Assembly: GCF_001189915.1 (NCBI RefSeq)
Contig: NZ_LFLS01000004.1
Location: 186,001 to 250,000, forward strand
Source of the DNA: Herbaspirillum autotrophicum
Lineage (GTDB): Bacteria > Pseudomonadota > Gammaproteobacteria > Burkholderiales > Burkholderiaceae_D
Length of the DNA stretch: 64,000 bases
Direction: 5' to 3'
Part shown: positions 9,027 to 18,176 of the stretch, one piece after another
Layout of the letters: the number at the start of each line of letters is the position of its first letter
Position numbering within the stretch: position 1 is the first letter of the stretch
Program-made: the position numbers and the translations under genes
The notes under the pieces: generated by a model
What the model was told of the DNA's origin: nothing
The model's database searches: none
Seen by the model: the letters and a program-made list of their open reading frames with translations, nothing else

Positions 9027-9626
9027 CTAGCGGAATGCCGCCCAGGCAATGAATGCCGAGAACATGCCCAAAGCGACCGCACTCACCTGCTGGATCTTGC
9101 GCGGATTGATGAACCGCAGGTGCCGGTTGTTCAAGGCATGGCCAAGGCCGATCCAGAGCGCGCCAACCGGTACCAGCAGACAGGCAAAAGCAGCCATCGT
9201 CAGCGCGTAACTCTGCAACACCTCGAAGGTATGCGGCGGGAAAATCACCAAGGCAAACAACAATCCCTTGGGATTCAGCAACGTTGCCACAAACAATACT
9301 TTGGGCGTGATGGTTCGTTGTTGTGGCGTTTGCAATAACTTCGCATCGCGCCAGACCTTGACCGCCGTCCAGGCAAGGTAGCAACTGCCGGCGACTTTGA
9401 CCAGCGTGGCGATCCATGGGAATTGCAATTGGACTGGCGCCAGCAGCAAACCCCACGACGAAATCGAGATGAGGTATCCGGCCAGCTCGAAAGCCAGCAG
9501 CGGCAAGGCCCGGCGCAGTCCCAATCCGAGACCGGCCAGCGCCAGCAAGGTATTGGTCGGCCCCGGCGTCAACAGGATCAGCGCGACGCTGAGCAGGAAT
9601 ACAAAAGAATGTAAGTCAGGAGACAT
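9027..9626 (-). CDS. LysE/RhtB-family amino-acid exporter
   Basis: Inner-membrane efflux protein of 199 residues with about six membrane segments. The family signature TPGPTNTLLALAGLGLG is near the N-terminus (about 20-36), and LLNPKGLLFALV lies in the middle (about 116-127). LysE-type proteins export amino acids or homoserine-lactone-like compounds by proton exchange; the substrate here is unknown. The ATG at 9624-9626 is preceded by a good AGGAG site. Downstream on the same strand lie the GST remnant and DUF1801 gene. Confidence 0.88.
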   Translation of the reverse strand: MSPDLHSFVFLLSVALILLTPGPTNTLLALAGLGLGLRRALPLLAFELAGYLISISSWGLLLAPVQLQFPWIATLVKVAGSCYLAWTAVKVWRDAKLLQTPQQRTITPKVLFVATLLNPKGLLFALVIFPPHTFEVLQSYALTMAAFACLLVPVGALWIGLGHALNNRHLRFINPRKIQQVSAVALGMFSAFIAWAAFR

Positions 9627-9887
9627 GAGGGTCGGACCATTGGACGTGAGCGGAGGAAGACTACCTCATGTCTGGTGTCAGGTGTGCTGTTGGCATCAAA
9701 TATGATCTTGAGATTGAACAACTTCATGCAATCCGGAATCCTGACGAAAAGTGATCAGAAAGCATCAGGAATTTCTTTGGCACTATTTGCAGTAAACCAC
9801 GTCGGAGCTAAATGCGGCAAGCCAACGCAGCACACTGCTGTGGCCGGGTTGCACCTTTGTTATCTGTCTGCATTCAGGAGAACCGAC

Positions 9888-10370
9888 ATGATGCGCAAAA
9901 ACACGATTTGCCTCTGGTACGACGGTGCCGCGCTGGAGGCCGCAACGTTCTACGCCGCAACATTTCCGGATAGTGCCGTGACCGCCGTGCATCGTGCGCC
10001 GGGCGACTATCCTGCCGGCAAACAGGGAGATGTCCTGACGGTCGAGTTCACCGTAATGGGTATTCCCTGCCTCGGACTGAACGGCGGCCGGGGACCGGCA
10101 CACACCGATGCGTTCTCATTCCAGGTGGCAACCGACGATCAGGCCGAAACCGACCGCCTGTGGCAGGCGATCATCGGCAACGGTGGCCAGGAAAGCGCAT
10201 GTGGCTGGTGCAAGGATAAATGGGGATTGTCGTGGCAGATCACGCCGCGGGTCCTGATGGCTGCAATCACCGATCCCGACCAGGCTGCGGCCAAGCGCGC
10301 GTTCGAAGCCATGATGACCATGAGAAAAATCGATATCGCTGCCATCGAGGCAGCCCGGCAATCACCATGA
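9888..10370 (+). CDS. VOC-superfamily (PhnB/glyoxalase-like) protein
   Basis: A 160-residue protein of the PhnB/YjdN type ('3-demethylubiquinone methyltransferase-like', DUF899-related VOC fold), although family annotations do not prove an enzyme activity. Visible hallmarks are NTICLWYDGAALEAATFYAATFPDS at the start, then VLTVEFTVMGIPCLGLNGG, FSFQVATDDQAETDRLW and CGWCKDKWGLSWQITPRVL. The open frame begins further upstream at 9675, but the ATG at 9888 has an AGGAGA site 7 bases before it and matches where homologues begin. Function unknown. Confidence 0.85.
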   Translation: MMRKNTICLWYDGAALEAATFYAATFPDSAVTAVHRAPGDYPAGKQGDVLTVEFTVMGIPCLGLNGGRGPAHTDAFSFQVATDDQAETDRLWQAIIGNGGQESACGWCKDKWGLSWQITPRVLMAAITDPDQAAAKRAFEAMMTMRKIDIAAIEAARQSP

Positions 10371-10685
10371 CGAACAAGCCGGAAGCATCGGATATTGCCG
10401 GCATACCGGAATCATCGCCGACATTGATACCGATGCACGATCAGGGATGAATCCTTTCTTTTGCATGCACGTTTGAACCCGCGCGGTGACCCCGATACTG
10501 GCCGGCAATCCCGGGCCGGGCGGATTCGGATAGCCGCATTGATACATCGCAACAAGAGTTGGCTGTTGATTGGCAATACACTCACTGAAATGTTGAGAAG
10601 AATTGACTGGCCGCCAGCCGGCCAGATCGCGTGGCGTGCTGTCGGATACTGACCGGATCGGCCGCTTGGCCGGCGCGGCACCGTT
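10371..10685. other. intergenic stretch without a recognised gene
   Basis: These 315 bases separate the VOC gene from the end of the broken PLD nuclease gene. A 27-residue open frame from the ATG at 10367 overlaps the VOC stop but shows no motif or ribosome site of its own. I see no tRNA, strong terminator or operator here. Confidence 0.5.
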
Positions 10686-11263
10686 TCAGTCCGTTGATGT
10701 AAAGCCGGAACCCTGATTCCATCTGGATTGCCAGTGCTTCAAAAAGGAAGCCGCCAGATCAGTATCGTTCCATATCACAAGCACGTTTTCGCTATTGGCT
10801 TTGGCAGCACCGGCTGTGTAGTTGAAACTTCCGTTTTGTACGTGTCGGCTGTCGACGACAATGTACTTGTCGTGATGGAGGGCATATGCGGCATTGGTTC
10901 TTACGGGATGCCAGCGTTCACCATGAGGTTAAGTGGAGCAATACTGGACTTGCCATGATTTCTCTTGTCGTCGACCATTACCCGGACGTCAATGCCGCGC
11001 TTCTGTGCGGAGACGAGCGCCTTTGCAATCGTGAGTGAGGAGAAGGAATAAGCCGCCAGCCGTATTTCTTTTTGCGCGGAATCGATGGCCTTCAGTACCA
11101 GTTTTTCACCTCCTGCTTCAGGTGAAAATGCGATTTCGATTCGAGGTTGCTGTGCGGTTGCCTGCGGCCCCGGCTCTTGAGTCCCGGTGGCTGCCGACAC
11201 CCGCGCACCGATGGTCGCAATGAACAAAAGAACCAACGCTGTTCGTTTGATGTTTGGATGCAT
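10686..11263 (-). pseudogene. phospholipase D-family (Nuc-like) nuclease, frameshifted
   Basis: The intact gene would encode a secreted PLD-superfamily nuclease of about 192 residues. The N-terminal frame (11263 to 10901) has a signal peptide ending near VSAATG and then EIAFSPEAGGEKLVLKAI, FSSLTIAKALVSAQKRGIDV and VMVDDKRN, typical of Nuc-like proteins. It stops right after MVNAGIP. Shifting one base restores VRTNAAYALHHDKYIVVDS, which carries the catalytic HxKxxxxD motif, then QNGSFNYT and NVLVIWND, ending at 10686. One missing base near 10904 (CCGTA where CCGGTA would read through) explains the break. ATG at 11261-11263 has a GGAGAA site. Sequencing error is the alternative. Confidence 0.85.
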
Positions 11264-11362
11264 GAATATTTTCTCCACTGATGGCAGCTCCGGTCCGATT
11301 GCGGAGCAATGCAACGATTAAACGCAGTTGAATCAGTGGCCGCAGCCAACAGCCTTACATGG

Positions 11363-12595
11363 TCATGGCGAGGTGCGCTGCATCCAGTATTTGTCCAGAC
11401 CATTGTATTTGAGCCACTCTTCACCGCCGCGCTGCTGAATGCGGTCGGTCGGATCGGGAGCGGACAAATCGATGACTTCGGAATCGACAATGTCGCCGTT
11501 GCCATCGTAACGGAAGGCTTTGACAACCGGTTTGGTCAGCGCGCCGGTACTTTGTCTGAGCACCAGGCCCAGCCGCCCGGACTCCATCTTCAGCAACGAA
11601 CCGATCGGATAGATACCCAGCGTCTTGACGAAGGCCGAGAGGATGCTCTTGTCGAAGAAACCGCTCCAGGATGCCATGGCGGTGAGCGACTCGGCAGGAT
11701 CCCAGGCTTCCTTGTAAGGCCGGTCCGAAGTCACTGCGTCATAGACATCGCAAATCGCGGCCATGCGTGCCAGCAGAGGGATGCGGGCGCCGACCAGGCC
11801 ATCCGGATAACCGCTGCCGTCTATCTTTTCATGGTGATGCATGCACACTTCGGTGGCATACGCCGGGATGTGTACATTCTTGACCAGATGCTCGTAACCG
11901 AGAACCGGATGACGGCGCGCGATTTCAAGTTCGGCCGGCGTCAGTCGCCCCGGCTTGTGCAGGATTTCTACCGGGATGAAGGCCTTGCCGACATCGTGCA
12001 GCAACCCTGCCAGTCCGGCTTCTTTGCAACCGGTCTCGTCCATGCCCAGAGTGCGTCCGAGTGCCACCATCAGGGTGCAGACGGCGACCGAATGCATGTA
12101 GGTGTAGTCATCGACGATCTTGAGACGCACGATGCTGGTCATGGCCGTGCTGTTGCGCAATATCGATGCCGTGATCTGATCGACCAGATCAACGCAACGG
12201 TCCATGTCAATGACTTTGCCGAGGCGCACATCGTTGAACATGGCCTTGGTGGTGTCTTGTGCGCGCTCGCACAACATGCGCGCCTGTTCGATCTCTTCGA
12301 AGAACGGATCGGCAACGGCCGCAGCCATCTCCGGCGCGGCGCTGACCGCAGGCACGGACGGCACCGCTTCAGACGATGCGATCTCTGCCGGCACGACTTC
12401 TTCGATGTCCTTGCCGAGTTCGATGTCAATCCAGCAATGCGCGATCCCGCTGGCGCGAGCCTGCTGCAAATCGGCGACATCTTTCAGCAAGAAGCGTTTT
12501 TTCCAGAAGGGATGATCGATCCAGGCAGCTTCAAAGCCGCAAAAATACATTCCCAGTTGGAGCTCTTCGACTTGTATTTTCTTCAGGTGACTCAT
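11363..12595 (-). CDS. HD-GYP cyclic-di-GMP phosphodiesterase
   Basis: Cytoplasmic protein of 410 residues that should hydrolyse cyclic di-GMP and so favour motility over biofilm. The N-terminal part (1-135) resembles DUF3391, with KIQVEELQLGMYFCG at the start. The HD-GYP domain follows with the metal-binding LLHDVGKAFIP (H200-D201), RRHPVLGYEHL (about 228-237), CMHHHEKIDGSGYPDGL with the GYP triad (251-267) and ICDVYDAVTSDRPYKEA. All the metal-site motifs are present, so it is probably active. It has no receiver or membrane domain, so its input signal is unclear. It appears monocistronic. Confidence 0.92.
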   Translation of the reverse strand: MSHLKKIQVEELQLGMYFCGFEAAWIDHPFWKKRFLLKDVADLQQARASGIAHCWIDIELGKDIEEVVPAEIASSEAVPSVPAVSAAPEMAAAVADPFFEEIEQARMLCERAQDTTKAMFNDVRLGKVIDMDRCVDLVDQITASILRNSTAMTSIVRLKIVDDYTYMHSVAVCTLMVALGRTLGMDETGCKEAGLAGLLHDVGKAFIPVEILHKPGRLTPAELEIARRHPVLGYEHLVKNVHIPAYATEVCMHHHEKIDGSGYPDGLVGARIPLLARMAAICDVYDAVTSDRPYKEAWDPAESLTAMASWSGFFDKSILSAFVKTLGIYPIGSLLKMESGRLGLVLRQSTGALTKPVVKAFRYDGNGDIVDSEVIDLSAPDPTDRIQQRGGEEWLKYNGLDKYWMQRTSP

Positions 12596-12789
12596 GTTTC
12601 AGTATGTTGACTAGGCTACCGGTGAAATTATCACGTTATTTATATGCCCGGCCCACATAGTATTGGAAACATGCAAAACATGATTTATTTTTTTGTTACC
12701 AATTTCCATCTGCAATCGCCGGCAACAATTGCGCCTCTTGTCGAAAATGAAACAAGGATGGAATCACTCCTTTCCGCAGCGACCGATCG

Positions 12790-13302
12790 CTACGCCTCAA
12801 TCACATTGAATCCCTCGCTGGCAGCAGGCGCAACAAAGTACTGCGTGATCAGATCGAACTCCGCATCGCTGGTCTTGAATTGGTGTGCGTCATCTTGATT
12901 GCGGTGTTGCAGGCGGCGTTTGCATTCGGTGTCGCTGGCGTTCAGATAATGCAGGCAATGGGCGACACCGGCGTGCTCAAAGATTTCCCGCATCCATTGG
13001 CGGGTACCCAACGTGTTCGCGGGAAAATCAAGCACCACCGAGTTGCCGGCGCGCAGTAATTGTTCGACGTGCTTGCCCATGACAAGGCGCAAGTTGGCCG
13101 CGCAGCGGACATAGTCGGCCACGGTGTTGATGGCGCCCGGATAAAGCTGGCTCAGCCATGCATCTTCGCTGATCAGCAGCGTCCGGGGCTGGTCCGCCAA
13201 CCGGCTGGCCAGGGTCGATTTGCCGGAGGCGATTTTGCCGCAGATCATGTGCAGCGTCGGAGTGCCGGTATCAGTTGAATGCTCTTGTGTATCCGGTTTC
13301 AT
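12790..13302 (-). CDS. AAA_33-type P-loop kinase / ATPase
   Basis: A 170-residue P-loop protein. The Walker A GKIASGKST (22-30) follows the first strand LHMICG, and a later VVLDFPANTLGTRQWM segment fits strand 3 and the Walker B-like site of small-molecule kinases. CKRRLQHRN resembles the lid arginines of the zeta-toxin/AAA_33 group. Such proteins phosphorylate small metabolites or aminoglycosides; the substrate here is unknown and no antitoxin partner is adjacent. Ribosome site AAGGAA about 8 bases before the ATG. It is downstream of glpK, but a terminator lies between them. Confidence 0.75.
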   Translation of the reverse strand: MKPDTQEHSTDTGTPTLHMICGKIASGKSTLASRLADQPRTLLISEDAWLSQLYPGAINTVADYVRCAANLRLVMGKHVEQLLRAGNSVVLDFPANTLGTRQWMREIFEHAGVAHCLHYLNASDTECKRRLQHRNQDDAHQFKTSDAEFDLITQYFVAPAASEGFNVIEA

Positions 13303-13346
13303 TTCATGTTTCCTTTTTGGCTTGGGGTGATCCCCGGAAGCAGTCG

Positions 13347-13369
13347 AAAAAAAACCGCCTCAAGGGCGG
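13347..13369 (-). terminator. likely rho-independent terminator of glpK
   Basis: Read on the minus strand, a short CCGCC/GGCGG stem with a 5-base loop is followed by eight T. It lies about 200 bases after the glpK stop and just before the P-loop kinase gene. The stem is short, but the T-run is strong. Confidence 0.55.
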
Positions 13370-13565
13370 GTTGTCAGCGACTGTTCTGCGAACGCTATCC
13401 CACCATGGTGTGCATGGTGCGAATAATCGCGGCAATGTGTGCGCAGAAAAAATGCATGGCTTTCAGATCGTGATGCCATCGAGTCCGTCAGTCAGCAACT
13501 GATTGCAGCCTCTCAGGTCGGGTAACTGTAGCAGAATACCGGCAGCGGCGTGGATCATTGTCACA

Positions 13566-15065
13566 TCAACCGTTATCGGCCCATGCTTTCGCGGCATTCA
13601 CCGCACGCTGCCAGCCGCGTATCAATTGCGCCACCTGCTCGGGTGTCTGCTGCGCGCTGAAGCGGGCATCCTGTTGCCATTGCTGTTGTATCTCGTCCAG
13701 TCCGGACCAGAAACCGCAGCCGAGACCGGCCAGATAAGCGGCGCCCAGTGCCGTGGTTTCGGTAATCCTGGGACGGATCACGTCGACCCCGAGCAGGTCG
13801 GCCTGGAACTGCATCAGCAAGTCGTTACCGGTGGCGCCACCATCTACCCGCAGTTCGGCAATATCGATACCGGCATCGGCCTGCATCGCCTTGAGTACAT
13901 CCATGGTTTGATACGCAATGCTGTCCAGCGCGGCACGCGCCAGATGGGCTGCCTTGGTACCCCGGGTCGCGCCGAACAGGCTGCCGCGCGCATGCGGGTT
14001 CCAGTGCGGCGCGCCGAGACCGGCAAAGGCGGGCACCAGATAGACGCCGTCACTGTCGCTGACGCTGCGCGCCAAGGCTTCGACATCGCGCGACTTGCGG
14101 ATCAGTCCCAGACCATCGCGCAGCCATTGCACCACTGCCCCGCCGATGAAAATACTACCTTCCAGTGCATAGTTCACCTGACCGTCAATCTGCCAGGCGA
14201 TGGTGGTCAGCAAATGGTTACTGGAAACAATCGGCACGGTACCGGTATTCATCATCATGAAACAACCGGTGCCATAGGTATTCTTGACCATGCCGGGGCG
14301 CGTGCACATCTGGCCGAACAAGGCGGCCTGCTGATCGCCGGCGATACCCGCAATCGGGATTTTGGAAGCGAAGACCGTGGTTTTGGTATGGCCATAGATT
14401 TCGCTGGAGGATCGCACTTGCGGCAGCATGCTGCGCGCAATGCCGAACAAGGCCAGCAATTGTTCGTCCCAGTCCAGCGTATGGATATTGAACAGCAAGG
14501 AACGCGAAGCGTTGCTGACGTCGGTGACATGCAATTCGCCGCGCGTGAAATTCCAGATCAGCCAGCAGTCAACCGTCCCGAATGCCAGATGACCGGCGCG
14601 CGCGAGGTCGGCGGCGCCGGCGACGTTATCCAGAATCCATTTGATTTTTGTCGCGGAAAAATACGAATCCACCAGCAAACCGGTTTTTTCGCGAATCATC
14701 GCCTCATGGCCGGCGGCTTTGAGTTCGTCGCAATAACCGGCGGTTCGCCGGTCTTGCCAGACGATGGCGTTGTACAACGGGCGGCCGTCGCGACGATCCC
14801 AGACAATCGTGGTTTCACGCTGGTTGGTGATGCCGATGGCGGCAATCGATGCGCCGTTCACACCGGCGCGGGTAGTGGCTTCGGCTGCCACCCCGGCCTG
14901 GGTTGACCAGATTTCCAGCGGATCATGCTCGACCCAGCCCGGATGCGGATAAATCTGCGCGAATTCTTTCTGTGCCGTGCTGACCACCTGGCCGGCCCGG
15001 TTGAACAGGATCGCGCGCGAACTGGTCGTGCCCTGATCCAGCGCCAGGATATATTGTTCTGTCAT
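13566..15065 (-). CDS. glpK: glycerol kinase
   Basis: Cytoplasmic FGGY-family kinase that phosphorylates glycerol to sn-glycerol-3-phosphate. The 499 residues match GlpK. Phosphate-1 motif [15 protein letters not shown] is at the N-terminus, and the glycerol-binding segments [27 protein letters not shown] and [20 protein letters not shown] are present. No glpF, glpD or glpR is adjacent, so glpK stands alone. A divergent GspG-like gene starts about 190 bases away. Confidence 0.96.
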   Translation of the reverse strand: MTEQYILALDQGTTSSRAILFNRAGQVVSTAQKEFAQIYPHPGWVEHDPLEIWSTQAGVAAEATTRAGVNGASIAAIGITNQRETTIVWDRRDGRPLYNAIVWQDRRTAGYCDELKAAGHEAMIREKTGLLVDSYFSATKIKWILDNVAGAADLARAGHLAFGTVDCWLIWNFTRGELHVTDVSNASRSLLFNIHTLDWDEQLLALFGIARSMLPQVRSSSEIYGHTKTTVFASKIPIAGIAGDQQAALFGQMCTRPGMVKNTYGTGCFMMMNTGTVPIVSSNHLLTTIAWQIDGQVNYALEGSIFIGGAVVQWLRDGLGLIRKSRDVEALARSVSDSDGVYLVPAFAGLGAPHWNPHARGSLFGATRGTKAAHLARAALDSIAYQTMDVLKAMQADAGIDIAELRVDGGATGNDLLMQFQADLLGVDVIRPRITETTALGAAYLAGLGCGFWSGLDEIQQQWQQDARFSAQQTPEQVAQLIRGWQRAVNAAKAWADNG

Positions 15066-15258
15066 CAGTCTGTCTCCGGAAATGCAACGTCGTCGTTATT
15101 GCCGGCAGCAAGACGGCGATGGCAGAAGCCGACCCGCCCGCTGTGGCCGTGCAACCGCAATCGTCATTTTTGCCATACTGCGGGCAACGCCGCCGCAGCA
15201 CTCTGCCTTATACTCTCGCATCTTGTCATATTCATCGCCCTACTGGAAAGTACGTTCA

Positions 15259-15729
15259 ATGCGCAGCACTCTTCGGCAACCCGGCCCCCGTTCGGTTTCC
15301 ACCTTTTCTCAGCAAGGCCGGGCGCGGTTACTCATCGTGATCGTGCTGGCGGTACTGGCACTGCTCGCCGCCTGGGGCGTACCGAAACTGATTGATGCCA
15401 TCAATCATGCGCACAGCCCGGAAGTCGTGACGACAGAAAAAGATCTCGCCGCCATCGAACAGGCACTGCAACTTTATCAAAAAGACAATAGTCGTTATCC
15501 GAGCGCCGAGCAAGGTTTGCTGGCGCTGATCATCAAACCGGTGAAACCGCCGGTACCGAAAAACTGGAAAACCGGTGGTTATATCGACCGTCTCACACGT
15601 GATCCGTGGGGCAATCCGTACCAATATCGGGCTACCGAAGATGGCGACGAGTTTGCGGTATTTTCATTTGGCACCGCCGGACCGGATGGCGGCGATGAGA
15701 GCGAGACCATCATTCATGGCCGCCACTGA
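15259..15729 (+). CDS. GspG-like pseudopilin, orphan, with altered prepilin motif
   Basis: A 156-residue protein whose C-terminal two thirds match the major pseudopilin of type II secretion: YPSAEQGLLALIIKPV, PVPKNWKTGGYIDRL, RDPWGNPYQY and a GGDESE tail in the calcium-loop region. The N-terminal segment departs from the family: where GspG has a Gly-Phe-Thr-Leu-Ile-Glu cleavage site, this protein has QQGRARLLIVIVLAVLALL, with no Phe at +1 and no Glu at +5. Processing by prepilin peptidase is therefore doubtful and it may be a membrane-anchored single-pass protein. No other gsp gene is nearby. The ATG at 15259 has only a weak GGAAAG site; the frame is open from 15082. Confidence 0.8.
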   Translation: MRSTLRQPGPRSVSTFSQQGRARLLIVIVLAVLALLAAWGVPKLIDAINHAHSPEVVTTEKDLAAIEQALQLYQKDNSRYPSAEQGLLALIIKPVKPPVPKNWKTGGYIDRLTRDPWGNPYQYRATEDGDEFAVFSFGTAGPDGGDESETIIHGRH

Positions 15730-15767
15730 AGCCGCCGCTGCAATGACATCGCTGGGATAAGACGACG

Positions 15768-15959
15768 TTAGCGGGAACTGCCGTCCAGCGTCTTTTTCAA
15801 GGCTTGCTTTTCAGACTGCCGTACCGCCGACGCATTTTTACGATGCGGGCCGGCGGCGCGCTGCCTGGCAGCAACGGCCACCGGGTTGCGGGGTCTGGCT
15901 TGCGATGGCTCTACCCGAAAACTCAGCTTTTGCCGGGTGGCGAGTGCTTTGTTGGCCAT
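15768..15959 (-). CDS. small basic conserved-type protein
   Basis: A 63-residue, Lys/Arg/Gln/Ala-rich protein (KLSFRVEPSQARPRNPVAVAARQRAAGPHRKN) with no hydrophobic segment. I do not recognise a named family; short basic proteins of this kind occur in Burkholderiales genomes. A good GGGGGAT ribosome site lies about 7 bases before the ATG at 15957-15959, which supports real translation. It lies just downstream of hslU on the same strand, 28 bases after its stop, and may be the last gene of the hslVU transcript. Nucleic-acid binding would suit its charge but is only a guess. Confidence 0.6.
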   Translation of the reverse strand: MANKALATRQKLSFRVEPSQARPRNPVAVAARQRAAGPHRKNASAVRQSEKQALKKTLDGSSR

Positions 15960-15987
15960 GTCAGATCCCCCGTTTTCCCGCTGTCGC

Positions 15988-17334
15988 TTACAACACGTAA
16001 CGCGACATGTCTTCGTTCACGGCCAGTTCGCTCAGACGTGCGTTGACGTATGCATCATCGATGGCAATCGTCTGCTCGCCTGACTCGCCGGCCGAGAACG
16101 AAATTTCTTCCAGCAATTTTTCCATCACCGTGTAGAGGCGACGGGCACCGATGTTTTCGGTTTTTTCATTGACTGAAAATGCAATTTCGGCCAGTTGCTT
16201 GATGCCGCTTTGCTGAAATTCGATCTTGACGCCTTCGGTTGCCAGCAGCGCTTCATACTGCTTGGTCAGACAGGCGTCGGTACCGGTCAGGATGCGTTCG
16301 AAGTCGGCAATCGACAGCGAATCGAGTTCGACCCGGATCGGGAAACGCCCCTGCAATTCGGGAATCAGATCCGATGGCTTGGCCAGGTGAAATGCGCCTG
16401 AGGCAATGAACAGGATGTGATCGGTCTTGATCATGCCGTACTTGGTATTGACGGTGGTGCCTTCGACCAGCGGCAGCAGATCGCGTTGCACGCCGGCACG
16501 CGAGACGTCGGCGCCGGATTGCGAGCGGGTGGCGATCTTGTCGATTTCATCGAGGAACACGATACCGTTCTGCTCGACATTATGAATCGCCTTCTGCTTC
16601 AACTCATCTTCGTTGACCAGCTTGCCGGCTTCCTCATCGATCAGCAATTTCATCGCTTCGCGAATCTTGATCTTGCGGGTCTTCTTGCGATTATTGCCGA
16701 GACCGGAAAACATGCCCTTGATCTGCTCGGTCATTTCTTCCATGCCGGGCGGCGCCATGATTTCCATTTGCGGTGCCGCTTCGGCCAACTCGATTTCGAT
16801 TTCGCGGTCATCGAGCGCACCCTCGCGCAAACGCTTGCGGAAAGTCTGACGAGTGGTAGTGTCCTTGTCTTCGCCGGCGGAACTGCTGCTGCCGTGTTCC
16901 GGCGTGAAACCGAAGTCACGTGCCGGCGGTACCAGGATATCGATCACGCGATCTTCTGCGGCATCTTCGGCGCGCGCGCGTACTTTGCCGACTTCCGCTT
17001 CGCGGGTCTGCTTGATGCCGATGTCGATCAGGTCGCGAATGATGGTATCGACATCGCGTCCGACGTAACCGACTTCAGTGAACTTGGTGGCTTCGATCTT
17101 GATGAACGGTGCGCCTGCCAGTTTGGCCAGACGCCGCGCGATTTCAGTCTTGCCGACGCCGGTAGGACCAATCATCAAAATGTTCTTGGGCGTGATTTCG
17201 TGACGCAGCGGTTCGTCAATCTGCTGACGCCGCCAGCGATTGCGCAAGGCGATGGCAACCGAACGCTTGGCGCGGCCCTGACCTACTACGTGTTTGTCGA
17301 GTTCGGAAACGATCTCTTTGGGAGTCATGTTCAT
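15988..17334 (-). CDS. hslU: ATP-dependent protease ATPase subunit HslU
   Basis: Cytoplasmic AAA+ unfoldase that forms a hexamer and feeds substrates to the HslV peptidase. In the 448 residues, the N-terminal [17 protein letters not shown], Walker [12 protein letters not shown] (56-66), the pore loop GYVGRD, a variable intermediate domain (about 130-235), Walker [13 protein letters not shown] and the sensor/arginine-finger region are all present. The C-terminal tail MSRYVL is the segment that activates HslV. It follows hslV by 27 bases on the same strand, so they form an operon. Confidence 0.97.
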   Translation of the reverse strand: MNMTPKEIVSELDKHVVGQGRAKRSVAIALRNRWRRQQIDEPLRHEITPKNILMIGPTGVGKTEIARRLAKLAGAPFIKIEATKFTEVGYVGRDVDTIIRDLIDIGIKQTREAEVGKVRARAEDAAEDRVIDILVPPARDFGFTPEHGSSSSAGEDKDTTTRQTFRKRLREGALDDREIEIELAEAAPQMEIMAPPGMEEMTEQIKGMFSGLGNNRKKTRKIKIREAMKLLIDEEAGKLVNEDELKQKAIHNVEQNGIVFLDEIDKIATRSQSGADVSRAGVQRDLLPLVEGTTVNTKYGMIKTDHILFIASGAFHLAKPSDLIPELQGRFPIRVELDSLSIADFERILTGTDACLTKQYEALLATEGVKIEFQQSGIKQLAEIAFSVNEKTENIGARRLYTVMEKLLEEISFSAGESGEQTIAIDDAYVNARLSELAVNEDMSRYVL

Positions 17335-17361
17335 GATGATGTTCTTTGCGTGACTGGCGTA

Positions 17362-17898
17362 TTAATCCAGAGTTTCAATGATGTGCGACAAATTGGTGTA
17401 AATGCACAATTCGCCGGCGATCACGAGCGACTTCTTGACGATCTCGGCCGGAGTCAGATCAGTATTTTCCTGCAAGGCCTTGGCAGCCGATTGCGCAAAC
17501 GTGCCGCCCGAACCGATGGCGCCGACGCCGTCGGTCGGTTCCAATACATCGCCGTTGCCGGTGATCACCAGTGTGGTATCGCGGTCGGCGGCCAGCAACA
17601 TGGCTTCCAGCCGGCGCAACATGCGGTCGGTGCGCCAGTCCTTGGCCAGTTCCACCGAGGCGCGCATCAGATTGCCCTGATGCTTTTCCAGTTTTGCTTC
17701 AAACAGATCAAGCAGCGTAAATGCATCTGCGGTGCCGCCGGCGAAGCCGACCAGTACCTTGCCCTGATAGAGCTTGCGCACTTTGCGCGCGGTGCCCTTC
17801 ATGACGACATTGCCAAGCGTTACCTGTCCGTCACCGCCGAGGGCGACGGTATTGCCGCGTCGCACGGTGAGTATGGTCGTGCCGTGAAATTGTTCCAT
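17362..17898 (-). CDS. hslV: ATP-dependent protease peptidase subunit HslV
   Basis: Proteasome-like N-terminal threonine peptidase of 178 residues that forms a dodecamer with HslU caps. The start chosen at 17898 gives [16 protein letters not shown], a six-residue propeptide before the catalytic Thr, followed by [33 protein letters not shown] and [16 protein letters not shown]. The frame is open to 18006, but the extra residues have no family character and cover the sigma-32-like promoter. The downstream hslU is co-transcribed. Confidence 0.96.
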   Translation of the reverse strand: MEQFHGTTILTVRRGNTVALGGDGQVTLGNVVMKGTARKVRKLYQGKVLVGFAGGTADAFTLLDLFEAKLEKHQGNLMRASVELAKDWRTDRMLRRLEAMLLAADRDTTLVITGNGDVLEPTDGVGAIGSGGTFAQSAAKALQENTDLTPAEIVKKSLVIAGELCIYTNLSHIIETLD

Positions 17899-17937
17899 CC
17901 TGTGTCCCGGGTAAAAATTTTGCTGAGTTCTGATGAA

Positions 17938-17963
17938 ATGGGGACTGCCCTGCAGATTGCAAG
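17938..17963 (-). promoter_or_regulatory. sigma-32-type heat-shock promoter of hslVU
   Basis: On the minus strand, CTTGCAA (17963-17957) is followed after 13 bases by CCCCATTT (ending about 17936). This matches the RpoH consensus (CTTGAAA, spacer 11-16, CCCCATNT) closely. It lies about 40 bases before the hslV ATG, the expected place for a heat-shock promoter of this operon. Confidence 0.8.
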
Positions 17964-18095
17964 ACGTCGCATTTCTGACGCAGAGAAGCTCCATTTTACG
18001 ACGCATGGGGAGCGGCGGCTGATTTGCCGTGCCGGGCGGACGCCAAGTGGCCTGGCGGCGTCACTGAAAATCACGCGCAAAGCACCGGCACACGC

Positions 18096-18127
18096 AAAAA
18101 CGGCGATGTCATTTCGACATCGCCGTT
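18096..18127 (-). terminator. rho-independent terminator of putA
   Basis: A perfect 12-bp stem (AACGGCGATGTC and complement, 5-base loop) followed on the minus strand by five T, about 50 bases after the putA stop. Confidence 0.8.
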
Positions 18128-18176
18128 GCACCCACGAAAGACAGCCAGCCTCAGTTATTTCCGGCAGGAATGAACA

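Noticed and set aside
10367..10450. 27-residue open frame overlapping the VOC stop
   Set aside because: No ribosome site of its own, no motif, and it is too short to support.
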